Below are positions 1 to 6,960 of a stretch of 34,838 bases of DNA, piece after piece (positions within the stretch are counted from its first letter, which is position 1; the number at the start of each line of letters is the position of its first letter). The stretch is from Candidatus Omnitrophota bacterium (lineage in GTDB: Bacteria > Omnitrophota > Omnitrophia > Omnitrophales > JACQLI01): NCBI GenBank assembly GCA_016204125.1, contig JACQLI010000044.1:1-34838 (forward strand). The letters run 5' to 3'. Both the position numbers and the translations under genes were made by a program. The notes under the pieces are model-generated. The model ran no database searches. It was not told the DNA's origin and worked only from the letters and a program-made list of their open reading frames with translations.

Positions 1-241
1 CGGTTAGCCATGACGAGAGAACATCTCTCCGGACAATAATCGTGGGGAATTTCATTGTCTTTTAATGAGCTATTTAATAGAACTAAACCGCGGGATACTT
101 AGCGTTAAATGAAGTTAAACTATATCTAAGGCTCAAAGGGATGTCAATACTCTTCCTAAATTTTCTTGGGAAGTAGGGGGTAAAAACATCGATTTTGCTA
201 GGTTTTTCAAGGAAAATGGGAGGTGGGAAACCTAAGCGGGT
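1..241. other. Non-coding left edge
   Basis: No gene, RNA or clear repeat is recognisable in this AT-leaning stretch. It lies upstream of the response-regulator gene and may hold regulatory sequence beyond the core promoter listed separately. Confidence 0.4.
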
Positions 242-270
242 TTGACAGTTGCCCAGAAAAGGGCTAGTTT
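242..270 (+). promoter_or_regulatory. Sigma-70-type promoter for the double-receiver gene
   Basis: A perfect TTGACA (242-247) is followed after 17 bases by TAGTTT (265-270), 23 bases before the ATG at 294. The spacer contains a small inverted repeat, GCCC-AGAAAA-GGGC (251-264), which could be an operator. The -10 box is only a partial match, so this is a sequence-based prediction. Confidence 0.5.
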
Positions 271-293
271 TAACCAGTTAAAGGCCTCTCTCT

Positions 294-1067
294 ATGGACA
301 AGAAAAAAACGGTTCTTCTTCTTGAAAACGAGCAGGAGCTCTCGGGCTACCTTAAAAAGTTTATCCCTCTTCTGGGAGACTATCAGGTGGAAGAGGCTTC
401 TGATGACGTGGAGATCCTCGCCAAGGTTAACGCCTTTGAACCCGAGCTCGTCATCTTTGATTGTGATACGCCTAAGGTCCATGGGAAAACGGTCCTAAAA
501 GAGATCCTGAAAAGCCACCCCAAGACTAAAGTCCTGGCGATCGCAACTGCCAAAAGTGATAAAGATGCCCTCCGAGAGGAAGGGATTCATGATGTCATCG
601 CCAAAACGTTTGACCTTGGTGAGCTGAGTCGAAAACTTAAAAGTCTTCTTCCCCTCTCAGAAACTCGCGCGGAAAAAAAGGAGGGCGCACGGCTCCTGCT
701 TGCAGACGATGAGCCTGGCGTCAATGAATTCTTAGAGAGCCTCTTTAAACCGCTCGGGATTGAAGTTTACGGGGCAGCTAACGGCGAAGAAGCCCTTCGA
801 CTTTTCAAAGAGAAAAGGTGCAATCTTGCCATCATTGATCTCAGGATCCCTAGAATCAGCGGTTTTGAACTCATCAAACTCCTGGAAAAGAGCGTTGATC
901 CTCCAAAGCCTAAATCCATCATTATCATCACGGCCGCCTTGGGAGAAGCCCAGACGGAACTGGGTCGCTTAGACCATCCGCTTCTCCTGAAGCCTTTGGA
1001 TCCTGATCTTCTCGAAGAAATGATTCTCGAAATCTGCAAGAAAAACGCCCTTACCCTATCTGTCTAA
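294..1067 (+). CDS. Response regulator with two tandem receiver domains, no output domain
   Basis: The 257-residue protein consists of two CheY-like receiver (REC) domains. The first (about residues 5-120) has acidic residues E11/E13, a likely phospho-acceptor D56, T85 and K104. The second (about 132-250) has D138/D139, phospho-acceptor D182, T213 and the KP pair K233-P234. No DNA-binding, GGDEF or other output domain follows, so it probably acts by protein contact or as a phosphate relay or sink. Its 3' end overlaps the 3' end of the convergent hybrid kinase by 12 bases. That neighbour is a plausible partner, which is inference. The start is the first ATG after a good promoter, with only a weak AAGG ribosome site. 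Confidence 0.9.
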   Translation: MDKKKTVLLLENEQELSGYLKKFIPLLGDYQVEEASDDVEILAKVNAFEPELVIFDCDTPKVHGKTVLKEILKSHPKTKVLAIATAKSDKDALREEGIHDVIAKTFDLGELSRKLKSLLPLSETRAEKKEGARLLLADDEPGVNEFLESLFKPLGIEVYGAANGEEALRLFKEKRCNLAIIDLRIPRISGFELIKLLEKSVDPPKPKSIIIITAALGEAQTELGRLDHPLLLKPLDPDLLEEMILEICKKNALTLSV

Positions 1068-2786
1068 CACCTCTCGCACTTTAACCGCTAAGGATTCGGG
1101 GGAAAAGGGTTTGGGGAGGAATTCGACACGTTCATCCAAGACTCCATAACGGACCCGCGCATCATCGATATAGCCCGACATGAAAAGCACCCTCAATTCA
1201 GGCCTTAGATCCCTAAACTTTTGAGCCAGTTCCAAGCCCCCCATAAGCGGCATGACCACATCGGTAAGCAAGAGGCGGGTGTCCATTTTGGGATTCTTCT
1301 CCAAAAGCTTCAGGGCTTCAGGCCCGTTCGCGGCCTCGATCACTTGATAACCCTGGTCCCGTAAGACCCTGCCCGCCAATTCACGGACCATCGGTTCATC
1401 CTCCACAAGAAGCACACTCTCTGAACCCCGAGGAAGTTCTTCGGGCTCTTTAGGCTCCTCTGGCTTTTCCTTTGGCGCTTCCACCCTAGGGAGACAAACA
1501 TTAAACGTCGTACCTTGATTCGGTTGGCTTGAAACAAAGATTTGACCCTGGTTTTGTTTGATGATTCCATAACAGGTGGCAAGCCCCAACCCAACCCCGC
1601 TTCTCTCTTGACGCGTGGTAAAAAAGGGTTCGAAGAGATGCTTTTTCGCCTCTTCGGTCATGCCCATACCATTATCGATGACTTCGAACGCAACATAATC
1701 TTTGCTGTCCAATTTGGTATTGCTTGTCTTGATCACTATCTTGCCTCCCTTTGGCATCGCATCGCGCGCATTCAGGGTGAGGTTGAATAGCACCTGCTCA
1801 ATTTGAGTCACATCCACTTTCACATACCCCAGATTTTCCTCTGGGATCGTCACCAGTTCAACATCCTCTCCAATCAATCGACACAACAACTTGTTGATGT
1901 TTGAAATGACCTCGTTAAGATTCACCACTTTCAAATTCAAAATTTGACCACGACCAAAGGCCAAAAGCTGCTGAGTCAGGCCTGTGGCCCTCTCCGTCGC
2001 CTTAAGAATTTCTTCAAGATCGGGTCGCCAGGGGTCAGAAGATACCGTCCTTTTTCTGATGAGTTTCGCAAATCCTGCGATAACCGTGATCAAATTGTTA
2101 AAGTCGTGGGCAACCCCGCCTGCAAGCCTGCCAATAGCCTCCAATTTCTGAGATTGTAAAAGTTCGGCTTCAAGGCGCTTGCGCACGCTGATGTCGCGCA
2201 GCAAAACAACGGCACCCGTTCTGCTCGCGAGCTTCCCTGTAATCACTTCAATATGGATCAGTGTTCCGTCTTTTCTTTTTCCCATGGCCTCGCCGATATG
2301 AAAACCTTGCCTTTCGAGGACGTCATAGATCTCGTGGTGCTGGGTCTTATTGACTCGACGATCTCCATATAACAAACTCGTTTTTTGACCCAGAACCTCG
2401 TCCACTTCGTATCCGAATACCTTCTCGATGGAACTGTTGCATCGGGTGATGGTCCGATCGGGATCGACCACTAGAAGCACATCGGGGTTGATGTTGGAAA
2501 TGATACCTTCGAGTTCGGTGATGATCTGAGAACTTTCCCTCCACCTGCGATAGGTGAGCCAGGATAGAACGAACATCAAGAGGAAGGCCAGACTGATGAG
2601 AGTTTCAGTTGTGGGAGGGCTATAATAGGCGGTCACGAAAGCGTAGAATCCACGAAGAAGACTGATTGCGATATTGAGTACCGTGAAGGCCATCAATAAG
2701 GCCAGAGCGATTAAGAGGTCATGGAGTGCTCTTTTCCTTTCCTCTTCAATGGCCCTTGTCTTCTTTTTTTTATTCATTCGGTTCAT
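1056..2786 (-). CDS. Membrane-bound PAS hybrid sensor histidine kinase
   Basis: The 576-residue protein begins with a basic N-terminus and two membrane segments (about 22-45 and 60-79). A PAS domain follows (about 88-200). The HisKA dimerisation domain carries phospho-acceptor H227 in the sequence HDFNN. The ATPase domain shows an N-box around N339, DNGMGM at 371-376 and GVGLGLA at 397-403. A C-terminal receiver domain (about 456-574) has E462/D463/E464, D509 as phospho-acceptor, S537 and K559. The HDFNN H-box and fused C-terminal receiver are typical of hybrid kinases in which the receiver tunes the kinase. A Glu/Pro-rich linker (about 436-452) joins kinase and receiver. The ligand cannot be predicted. 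ATG at 2786 has a weak upstream GGGA; a second in-frame ATG lies three codons later. Confidence 0.93.
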   Translation of the reverse strand: MNRMNKKKKTRAIEEERKRALHDLLIALALLMAFTVLNIAISLLRGFYAFVTAYYSPPTTETLISLAFLLMFVLSWLTYRRWRESSQIITELEGIISNINPDVLLVVDPDRTITRCNSSIEKVFGYEVDEVLGQKTSLLYGDRRVNKTQHHEIYDVLERQGFHIGEAMGKRKDGTLIHIEVITGKLASRTGAVVLLRDISVRKRLEAELLQSQKLEAIGRLAGGVAHDFNNLITVIAGFAKLIRKRTVSSDPWRPDLEEILKATERATGLTQQLLAFGRGQILNLKVVNLNEVISNINKLLCRLIGEDVELVTIPEENLGYVKVDVTQIEQVLFNLTLNARDAMPKGGKIVIKTSNTKLDSKDYVAFEVIDNGMGMTEEAKKHLFEPFFTTRQERSGVGLGLATCYGIIKQNQGQIFVSSQPNQGTTFNVCLPRVEAPKEKPEEPKEPEELPRGSESVLLVEDEPMVRELAGRVLRDQGYQVIEAANGPEALKLLEKNPKMDTRLLLTDVVMPLMGGLELAQKFRDLRPELRVLFMSGYIDDARVRYGVLDERVEFLPKPFSPESLAVKVREVLDR

Positions 2787-2808
2787 CGCTTTTCCCGCCG
2801 CGCCAGCA

Positions 2809-2824
2809 CGGTTTCATGAAACCG
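2809..2824. promoter_or_regulatory. 16-bp perfect palindrome upstream of the hybrid kinase
   Basis: CGGTTTCATGAAACCG reads the same on both strands and sits 22 bases upstream of the kinase start, between it and the retropepsin gene. There is no T-run next to it, so an operator is more likely than a terminator. No known regulator can be assigned. Confidence 0.35.
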
Positions 2825-2857
2825 AACCGAACGGTCAAGTTTTAGTGGAGAAGGAAT

Positions 2858-3325
2858 TCAGAAGGGCAGCTTTGCTGCTAAATCGTTAATTACGTTGTGT
2901 CTTTTGACTTCGATGAACCTATTCTTGCGATCGAAAGTAATGATGAAGTTGTCAAAGAAACCGTGCTGCCCAAGGATACCACCAGTCCCAATATTGAGAG
3001 AAGTTGAAAAACCAACTCTGGTTTTAACGCGGTGCTCGCCAAAGAGAATTTCGATCTCATGAAAATAAAATGGCGTAGGCATGCCACCAATTCCCGTAAA
3101 ATCTACTCTGCCTCCACTTCTCACATCTATGCCCAAGACGTCTGCTATTCCCCTTGGAAACAAACAGGCATCTGCCCCAGAATCCACAAGTGCGAATAGC
3201 TTCTGTTTTCGTCCTTCAAACCTCAATACTATTGGGATAAGAGGTTTGAAAATCTGAGTAATGCTTGGAAAATTTTTTCTAAACTCTGAACTTGTGGGGC
3301 CTTTAAGAAGATACGGAACCTTCAT
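2858..3325 (-). CDS. Retropepsin-like aspartic protease
   Basis: The 155-residue protein has the single-domain layout of bacterial retropepsin-like (gag-asp) proteases. The catalytic motif VDSGAD is at 47-52 with D48 as the catalytic Asp. A flap region follows, and a C-terminal ILGQHGFFDNF segment (117-127) corresponds to the family's hydrophobic-hydrophobic-Gly element. Members act as dimers. No signal peptide is seen, so it is probably cytoplasmic. It starts 8 bases after the DUF5678 stop codon, so the two are almost certainly co-transcribed. The substrate is unknown. Confidence 0.8.
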   Translation of the reverse strand: MKVPYLLKGPTSSEFRKNFPSITQIFKPLIPIVLRFEGRKQKLFALVDSGADACLFPRGIADVLGIDVRSGGRVDFTGIGGMPTPFYFHEIEILFGEHRVKTRVGFSTSLNIGTGGILGQHGFFDNFIITFDRKNRFIEVKRHNVINDLAAKLPF

Positions 3326-3333
3326 TCAAGGCT

Positions 3334-3525
3334 TCAGCCGCAATACAGAAGATCGGAGGGATCGACAAAAAGGAGAGTGAAATCAGGGCGTCCTTTTGAA
3401 TTAGCGTCGTCGGCGGCTTCTTTTGCCGAAGTCCCAGAGCCGTACACCGTAGTATTGTCGTCTGACAAAGCTACCCACTTACCTTCGTACCCTTTGAGAA
3501 TTGAGGATAAATCTAAAGGAGCCAT
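3334..3525 (-). CDS. DUF5678 family small protein
   Basis: This small soluble protein (about 63 residues from the chosen ATG) carries the pattern of DUF5678: a WVAL strand, a Ser/Asp-rich turn, a GSG-x-S-AKEAADDA helix and a DFTLLFVDPSDLL strand. The family is often found beside retropepsin-like proteases, as here. Its function is unknown. Two in-frame GTG codons (3540 and 3534) would extend it by up to five residues. I prefer the ATG because a TATAAT-like box on the minus strand (3543-3548) lies too close to the GTGs. There is no clear ribosome site, and the mRNA may have a very short leader. Confidence 0.65.
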   Translation of the reverse strand: MAPLDLSSILKGYEGKWVALSDDNTTVYGSGTSAKEAADDANSKGRPDFTLLFVDPSDLLYCG

Positions 3526-3565
3526 TTTGTTCACTGACACAAATTATAGCACAGAAAATAAAGAC

Positions 3566-3648
3566 TGGGGAGTAGAGGGTTCGAACCTCTGAAGGCGTTA
3601 GCCACCAGATTTACAGTCTGGCCCCGTTGGCCACTTGGGTAACTCCCC
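3566..3648 (-). tRNA. tRNA-Tyr (anticodon GTA)
   Basis: The acceptor stem GGGGAGT pairs with ACTCCCC, and the discriminator is A. The anticodon loop reads CTGTAAA, giving GTA for tyrosine. A long variable arm (class II) is present, as expected for bacterial tRNA-Tyr, and the T-arm is GAGGTTCGAACCCTC. CCA is not encoded. The DUF5678 gene begins just downstream on the same strand. Confidence 0.95.
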
Positions 3649-3659
3649 CGAATCAATGA

Positions 3660-3686
3660 CGAATGTAGAATGACGAATTTAGAATT
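3660..3686. repeat. Left inverted repeat flanking the four-helix-bundle gene
   Basis: This 27-base segment matches the reverse complement of 4104-4130 at 23 of 27 positions. Each arm contains two tandem copies of a 12-14-base unit resembling GACGAATNTAGAAT. The two arms bracket the four-helix-bundle gene almost exactly; the left arm touches its last codon. Confidence 0.7.
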
Positions 3687-4062
3687 ATACGTTTACGGTT
3701 TTTGTTTTTCGGGTTGAAAGATTCCGTCTAGTGGTATTGATAGAAGCAACGGTAATCGCTAGAAGCTCTTCCGCTTCTTTCTTCAACGCCTGGATTTCAT
3801 CCAAACTTACCAAATTTGAAGCAACCAGCAACTCAAGCCAATAAAGAACCTCGTCTGTCTCTTCTTCTACAATCTTTAGCTTTGCAATAAAATCTATTTG
3901 TGACTTAGCCCTGCAAGCGGCCCGATAATTTGCTCCTACAGAGGTTCCTGATCGCATCAACTGTCTCCCAATCACGTCGGAAGCCTTACTTTTCGGTAGC
4001 AACTCTACCAGTTTAATAACTTGTAGAGCAAACTCTTGAGTCCGCTTTTTTAGATCGTTCAT
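3685..4062 (-). CDS. Four-helix-bundle protein (S23 / 23S-IVS family)
   Basis: The 125-residue, all-helical protein has the S23 signature: an N-terminal helix with ELLPKSKASDVIGRQLMRS, the turn GTSVGANYRAACRAKS, then a helix with KLKIVEEETDEVLYWLELL. The family was first described as ORFs in 23S rRNA intervening sequences and is related to the Avd accessory protein of diversity-generating retroelements. Free-standing copies are common in uncultured bacteria and have no agreed function. A good AAGGA site lies 7 bases before the ATG. The gene sits between tRNA-Thr and tRNA-Tyr inside inverted repeats, which suggests a cassette inserted into a tRNA cluster (inference). Confidence 0.88.
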   Translation of the reverse strand: MNDLKKRTQEFALQVIKLVELLPKSKASDVIGRQLMRSGTSVGANYRAACRAKSQIDFIAKLKIVEEETDEVLYWLELLVASNLVSLDEIQALKKEAEELLAITVASINTTRRNLSTRKTKTVNV

Positions 4063-4103
4063 TTAATTTCCTTATCGTTTCTGCCTTTCTTTTTTTCATT
4101 CTA

Positions 4104-4130
4104 CATTCTACACTCGTCATTCTAAATTCG
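4104..4130. repeat. Right inverted repeat flanking the four-helix-bundle gene
   Basis: This is the partner of the repeat at 3660-3686 in opposite orientation, with 4 mismatches in 27 bases. It lies between the gene's upstream region and the tRNA 3'-half remnant. Confidence 0.7.
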
Positions 4131-4134
4131 AATG

Positions 4135-4172
4135 AGCTGGCGGAGGGAATCGAACCCCCGACATGCTGTTTA
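4135..4172 (-). pseudogene. tRNA 3'-half remnant
   Basis: Read on the minus strand, this stretch has an intact T-arm (GGGGG-TTCGATT-CCCTC) and an acceptor 3' strand CGCCAGC, but no tRNA body directly 5' of it. The DNA upstream (4173-4218) instead forms GC-rich hairpins (CTCGGGA/TCCCGAG and TCCCGA/TCGGGA). Its T-arm differs from that of the neighbouring tRNA-Thr, so it is not a simple duplication of that gene. It could be a decayed tRNA or an integration scar. Confidence 0.5.
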
Positions 4173-4218
4173 TCCCGAAAAAAGCCTCGGGACCTTTGTT
4201 CCGATCCCGAGAAGGCAT

Positions 4219-4290
4219 AGCTGGCGAGAGGAGTTGAACCTCCAACCCACGGTTTACAAAACCGTTGCTCTACCGTTGAGCTACGCCAGC
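4219..4290 (-). tRNA. tRNA-Thr (anticodon TGT)
   Basis: The cloverleaf is complete: acceptor GCTGGCG/CGCCAGC, D-arm GCTCAACGGTAGAGC, anticodon stem ACGGT/ACCGT with loop TTTGTAA (TGT, threonine), and T-arm GGAGGTTCAACTCCT. The discriminator is T and CCA is not encoded. Thr(TGT) followed by Tyr(GTA) is a common bacterial tRNA order; here they are separated by the four-helix-bundle cassette. Confidence 0.95.
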
Positions 4291-4389
4291 AATAACCGTG
4301 ATAACGTTACAAATCTCTAGGACAGCGGAACGGTAAATTAACGTAACATATTGCATGTCCTACTTCTGCAGTCTACCTGATGCCGTTTA

Positions 4390-4417
4390 CGCTACCGTCA
4401 GGCCGAACTACGCCAGC
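4390..4417 (-). pseudogene. tRNA 5'-half remnant overlapping the end of nnrD
   Basis: On the minus strand this reads as an acceptor strand GCTGGCG followed by a degenerate D-arm (TAGTTC, then GACGGTAG). No anticodon or T-arm follows. The nnrD stop codon TAG lies inside it. Together with the 3' half at 4135-4172, it may be a former tRNA gene split by sequence that now holds tRNA-Thr. This is tentative. Confidence 0.35.
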
Positions 4418-5283
4418 AAAATATGAATCGCTTTGGGAAGGAATTCTACAATATCTCCTGCTACAAGGGAAACTTCTCCCTTTTCTTTGGCTGCGATGTC
4501 GCCAGCCAGACCGTGGATGTACACTCCAAAGCAAGCACTGTCAAAAGGAGATATTCCCTGCCCTAGCAGGGCTGCGATGATCCCTGTCAGAACATCTCCT
4601 GTACCACCTGTCGCCATTCCTGGATTTCCAGTTGGATTGATTGCCACTTTACCTGTGGGTCCAGCGACTACGGTACGATAACCTTTCAACACAAGGGTCT
4701 GCTTGATTTTGCGGCTGACTTCAAGAGCCCTTTTCTTTCGCTCTTTATCCGTAACGGGCTTCTTCCCGCCAAATGTCCTGACAAATTCACCAGGGTGCGG
4801 CGTTAAAATAAGAGGACTCTTGCAATCTCTTAGGATTTCGGCCTGTCCTTGAAGCGCATTCACTCCATCTGCATCCACGACCGAAGGAACGGATGAGCGC
4901 AAAAGAAGATTACGAACAAGACGCCCAGTGTTCGGATGCCTCCCGAGCCCTGGTCCTATGGCCAAGACATCCTGGCTTTTCAAAAAATTCAGAATGGCCG
5001 AAAGCCCTTTCTCCGATAAAGTTCCCTTAGGAGTTGAGGGAAAAGGCCTTACCATAACTTCAGGGTGGCGACGAGCCAGAATCGTATAAACCTTATCAGG
5101 ACATCCTAACGTGACAAGTCCAGCTCCTGCTCGAAGGGAAGCAAAACTCGCCAGAGCTGCGGCCCCTGTTAACCCCCGTGAGCCTGCAAGAATAAAGACT
5201 CTGCCGAAATCCTTTTTATTGGCACGCTTGGGACGTGGACGCCAAACCTTTCGAATCTGACGCTCAATCCTAGGGTCCCGCAT
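4408..5283 (-). CDS. nnrD: ADP/ATP-dependent NAD(P)H-hydrate dehydratase
   Basis: This enzyme repairs hydrated NADH/NADPH by dehydrating the S-epimer with ADP or ATP. The 291-residue protein is the ribokinase-like YjeF C-terminal domain alone; the epimerase half (NnrE) is missing from this gene. Diagnostic motifs are DADGVNAL (137-144), LTPHPGEF (160-167) and GGTGDVLTG (226-234), with catalytic D230. A GAGGAG site lies 8 bases before the ATG. It follows pdxJ by 4 bases and ends the long minus-strand run. A pdxJ-nnrD pair is common, often with acpS between them; no acpS is seen here. Confidence 0.93.
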   Translation of the reverse strand: MRDPRIERQIRKVWRPRPKRANKKDFGRVFILAGSRGLTGAAALASFASLRAGAGLVTLGCPDKVYTILARRHPEVMVRPFPSTPKGTLSEKGLSAILNFLKSQDVLAIGPGLGRHPNTGRLVRNLLLRSSVPSVVDADGVNALQGQAEILRDCKSPLILTPHPGEFVRTFGGKKPVTDKERKKRALEVSRKIKQTLVLKGYRTVVAGPTGKVAINPTGNPGMATGGTGDVLTGIIAALLGQGISPFDSACFGVYIHGLAGDIAAKEKGEVSLVAGDIVEFLPKAIHILLA

Positions 5284-5287
5284 TTTT

Positions 5288-6001
5288 CTAACTCCTCATT
5301 TTCTTTCTCATTTCCTGAACGGCTTTTCGGATGCCTACGGAAACGGCACACGCCACGATCGAATGCCCAATATTAAGCTCTTTCATATAAGGAATCTTTG
5401 CAATAGGAAGAACATTTTCATAATCAAGTCCGTGTCCAGCATGGACCTTAAGGCCCAGCTTGTGCGCCTCGATGGCCGATTTTCTAAGCCGCAATAATTC
5501 CTTTTTTCTTTTTTCTCCCTTTGCATTGGCATAGGTGCCTGTATGAAGTTCGATGGCTTTCGCCCCTACTTCTTTCGCTGTTCGGACCTGACGGATTTCA
5601 GGATCGATGAAAAGACTGACCTCAATTCCTTTTCTTTGTAGACTTGGAACGACTCTTTTCAAAACCTTCCTTTTCTGAAAAGCGTCCAACCCTCCCTCGG
5701 TAGTCACCTCACGCCTTTTCTCTGGGACAATGCAGGCTTTCTCAGGAAGGAGACGCATGGCGATCCGAACAATCTCGGGATGGAGTGCCATTTCAAGATT
5801 AAGCGGAACGCGGATCTTCTTCTTAAGCTGCCAAAGATCATGGTCTTGGATGTGACGACGATCTTCACGAAGGTGGACCGTGATTCCATCGGCTCCCCCC
5901 TTTTGGGCCTCTAAGGCAGCTTCAAGAGGGCTTGGTCTTCCTCCTCCCCGAGCCTGGCGAAGAGTTGCCACATGGTCGATATTTACACCGAGTTTCGGCA
6001 T
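5288..6001 (-). CDS. pdxJ: Pyridoxine 5'-phosphate synthase
   Basis: PdxJ condenses 1-deoxy-D-xylulose 5-phosphate with 3-amino-2-oxopropyl phosphate in the last ring-forming step of DXP-dependent vitamin B6 synthesis. The 237-residue TIM-barrel protein has the family's usual length and motifs: NIDHVATLRQAR (7-18), HLREDRRHI (43-51), E70, VPEKRREVTTEGG (92-104), GHGLDY, and LNIGHS near the C-terminus. It lies 5 bases after ybbR and just before nnrD, within the cdaA-ybbR-pdxJ-nnrD segment. It starts at ATG 6001, and the Shine-Dalgarno match is poor. Confidence 0.96.
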   Translation of the reverse strand: MPKLGVNIDHVATLRQARGGGRPSPLEAALEAQKGGADGITVHLREDRRHIQDHDLWQLKKKIRVPLNLEMALHPEIVRIAMRLLPEKACIVPEKRREVTTEGGLDAFQKRKVLKRVVPSLQRKGIEVSLFIDPEIRQVRTAKEVGAKAIELHTGTYANAKGEKRKKELLRLRKSAIEAHKLGLKVHAGHGLDYENVLPIAKIPYMKELNIGHSIVACAVSVGIRKAVQEMRKKMRS

Positions 6002-6006
6002 AAAAC

Positions 6007-6960
6007 TTACGGAAGAGGAAGCGAACCTTTTTTCTGGATGCTTATCTTAGCAGAAGGGAGGTTTTCTTTAAGAAAGACGCCTGGCGGCAAAATCACACGA
6101 ATGGGTACTTCGTGCGTTCCTTCTTCAAGACCTGCAATTTCAACGTAGGCTAAAATATCTTTGGGATCCAACACCTCCAAATCTTTGCTTGAGCCTCGAA
6201 GGATAAGGCTGAGCTGAGCCGTTTCCACAGAAATACGGCTGAATGAGCCAGCTGTGCCCAAGATCTTCACAGGAATATTTTCAAATGTCTTCTCAGCAAT
6301 GGCTTCCGTGATAGGAACATAAACATCGACCAGTGATTCGCTGACCACTTTGAGCCCAGGCTCTTCTGCGATACGAACGGTCTTACGAAAGGATCGGGTT
6401 CGCCCCACGACATCTATCGGCTGCGTCTTGATTTTTCCCAGCTTCTCGATCTGACTCTTGGGCCCTTCTGCAAGAACGGAACGGGGATCGAGTTGGACCT
6501 TGCTTGCGTCCAGGCGGTAGCCAAAAGCGGGCTCTCCTAAAAAAACAGGTTCGATTTCAAGTTTCTGTACGATCATCTCATCGATTTTGACTTGGATCAC
6601 ATCAGGCTCAATACGGACGACTCTGATTTTCTCAGAGGGGAGCCGAATCTCGCGAGGCTCCAAACGGAAACTGTAATCTCCTGGTGTTTCCACTTTCTTA
6701 ATGATGTGCTCCGCCTTAAGCTCTTCGGAAGCGAGGTTGGCAAGAAGGGAACGGGGAGCTTGAAGGACCGCCAGAACCACACGGGTCGGTTTGCCCACGA
6801 TGCTCATTTTCTCATTCTCAACTTTGATCTCAACAGGGATCGTTCGACTGACCTCAATCCCCTCCTCCCCCACGGCGTAGTACCAGAGACCAACAGCCAG
6901 AACAAGGGAAACCAACTTGGCAGCCCAATTTTCAGTAAGCCACTTGGTCACGGAAGCCAT
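6007..6960 (-). CDS. ybbR: YbbR-domain protein (CdaR-like), membrane anchored
   Basis: The 317-residue protein has one N-terminal membrane helix (about 13-30) and an extracytoplasmic region of YbbR repeats, visible as repeated segments such as IPVEIKVENE and the related IEPVFLGEPA and IPVKILGTAG. In Firmicutes the equivalent CdaR binds and modulates the c-di-AMP synthase CdaA. The ATG directly follows the cdaA stop codon with no gap, which supports the same pairing here. A GGAG lies 10 bases before the start. No glmM follows, although it is often the next gene in other bacteria. Confidence 0.9.
   Translation of the reverse strand: MASVTKWLTENWAAKLVSLVLAVGLWYYAVGEEGIEVSRTIPVEIKVENEKMSIVGKPTRVVLAVLQAPRSLLANLASEELKAEHIIKKVETPGDYSFRLEPREIRLPSEKIRVVRIEPDVIQVKIDEMIVQKLEIEPVFLGEPAFGYRLDASKVQLDPRSVLAEGPKSQIEKLGKIKTQPIDVVGRTRSFRKTVRIAEEPGLKVVSESLVDVYVPITEAIAEKTFENIPVKILGTAGSFSRISVETAQLSLILRGSSKDLEVLDPKDILAYVEIAGLEEGTHEVPIRVILPPGVFLKENLPSAKISIQKKGSLPLP

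Noticed and set aside
1..241. Possible riboswitch or small RNA upstream of the first gene
   Set aside because: No conserved motif or strong hairpin was found; only the promoter at 242-270 could be supported.
3566..4290. Integrative element with integrase at the tRNA cluster
   Set aside because: tRNA fragments suggest past insertion, but no integrase, transposase or phage gene is present in the window.
4132..4320. Plus-strand 62-residue reading frame
   Set aside because: It is the antisense reading of tRNA-Thr and the tRNA remnant; such frames typically contain strings like WREELNLQP and are not genes.
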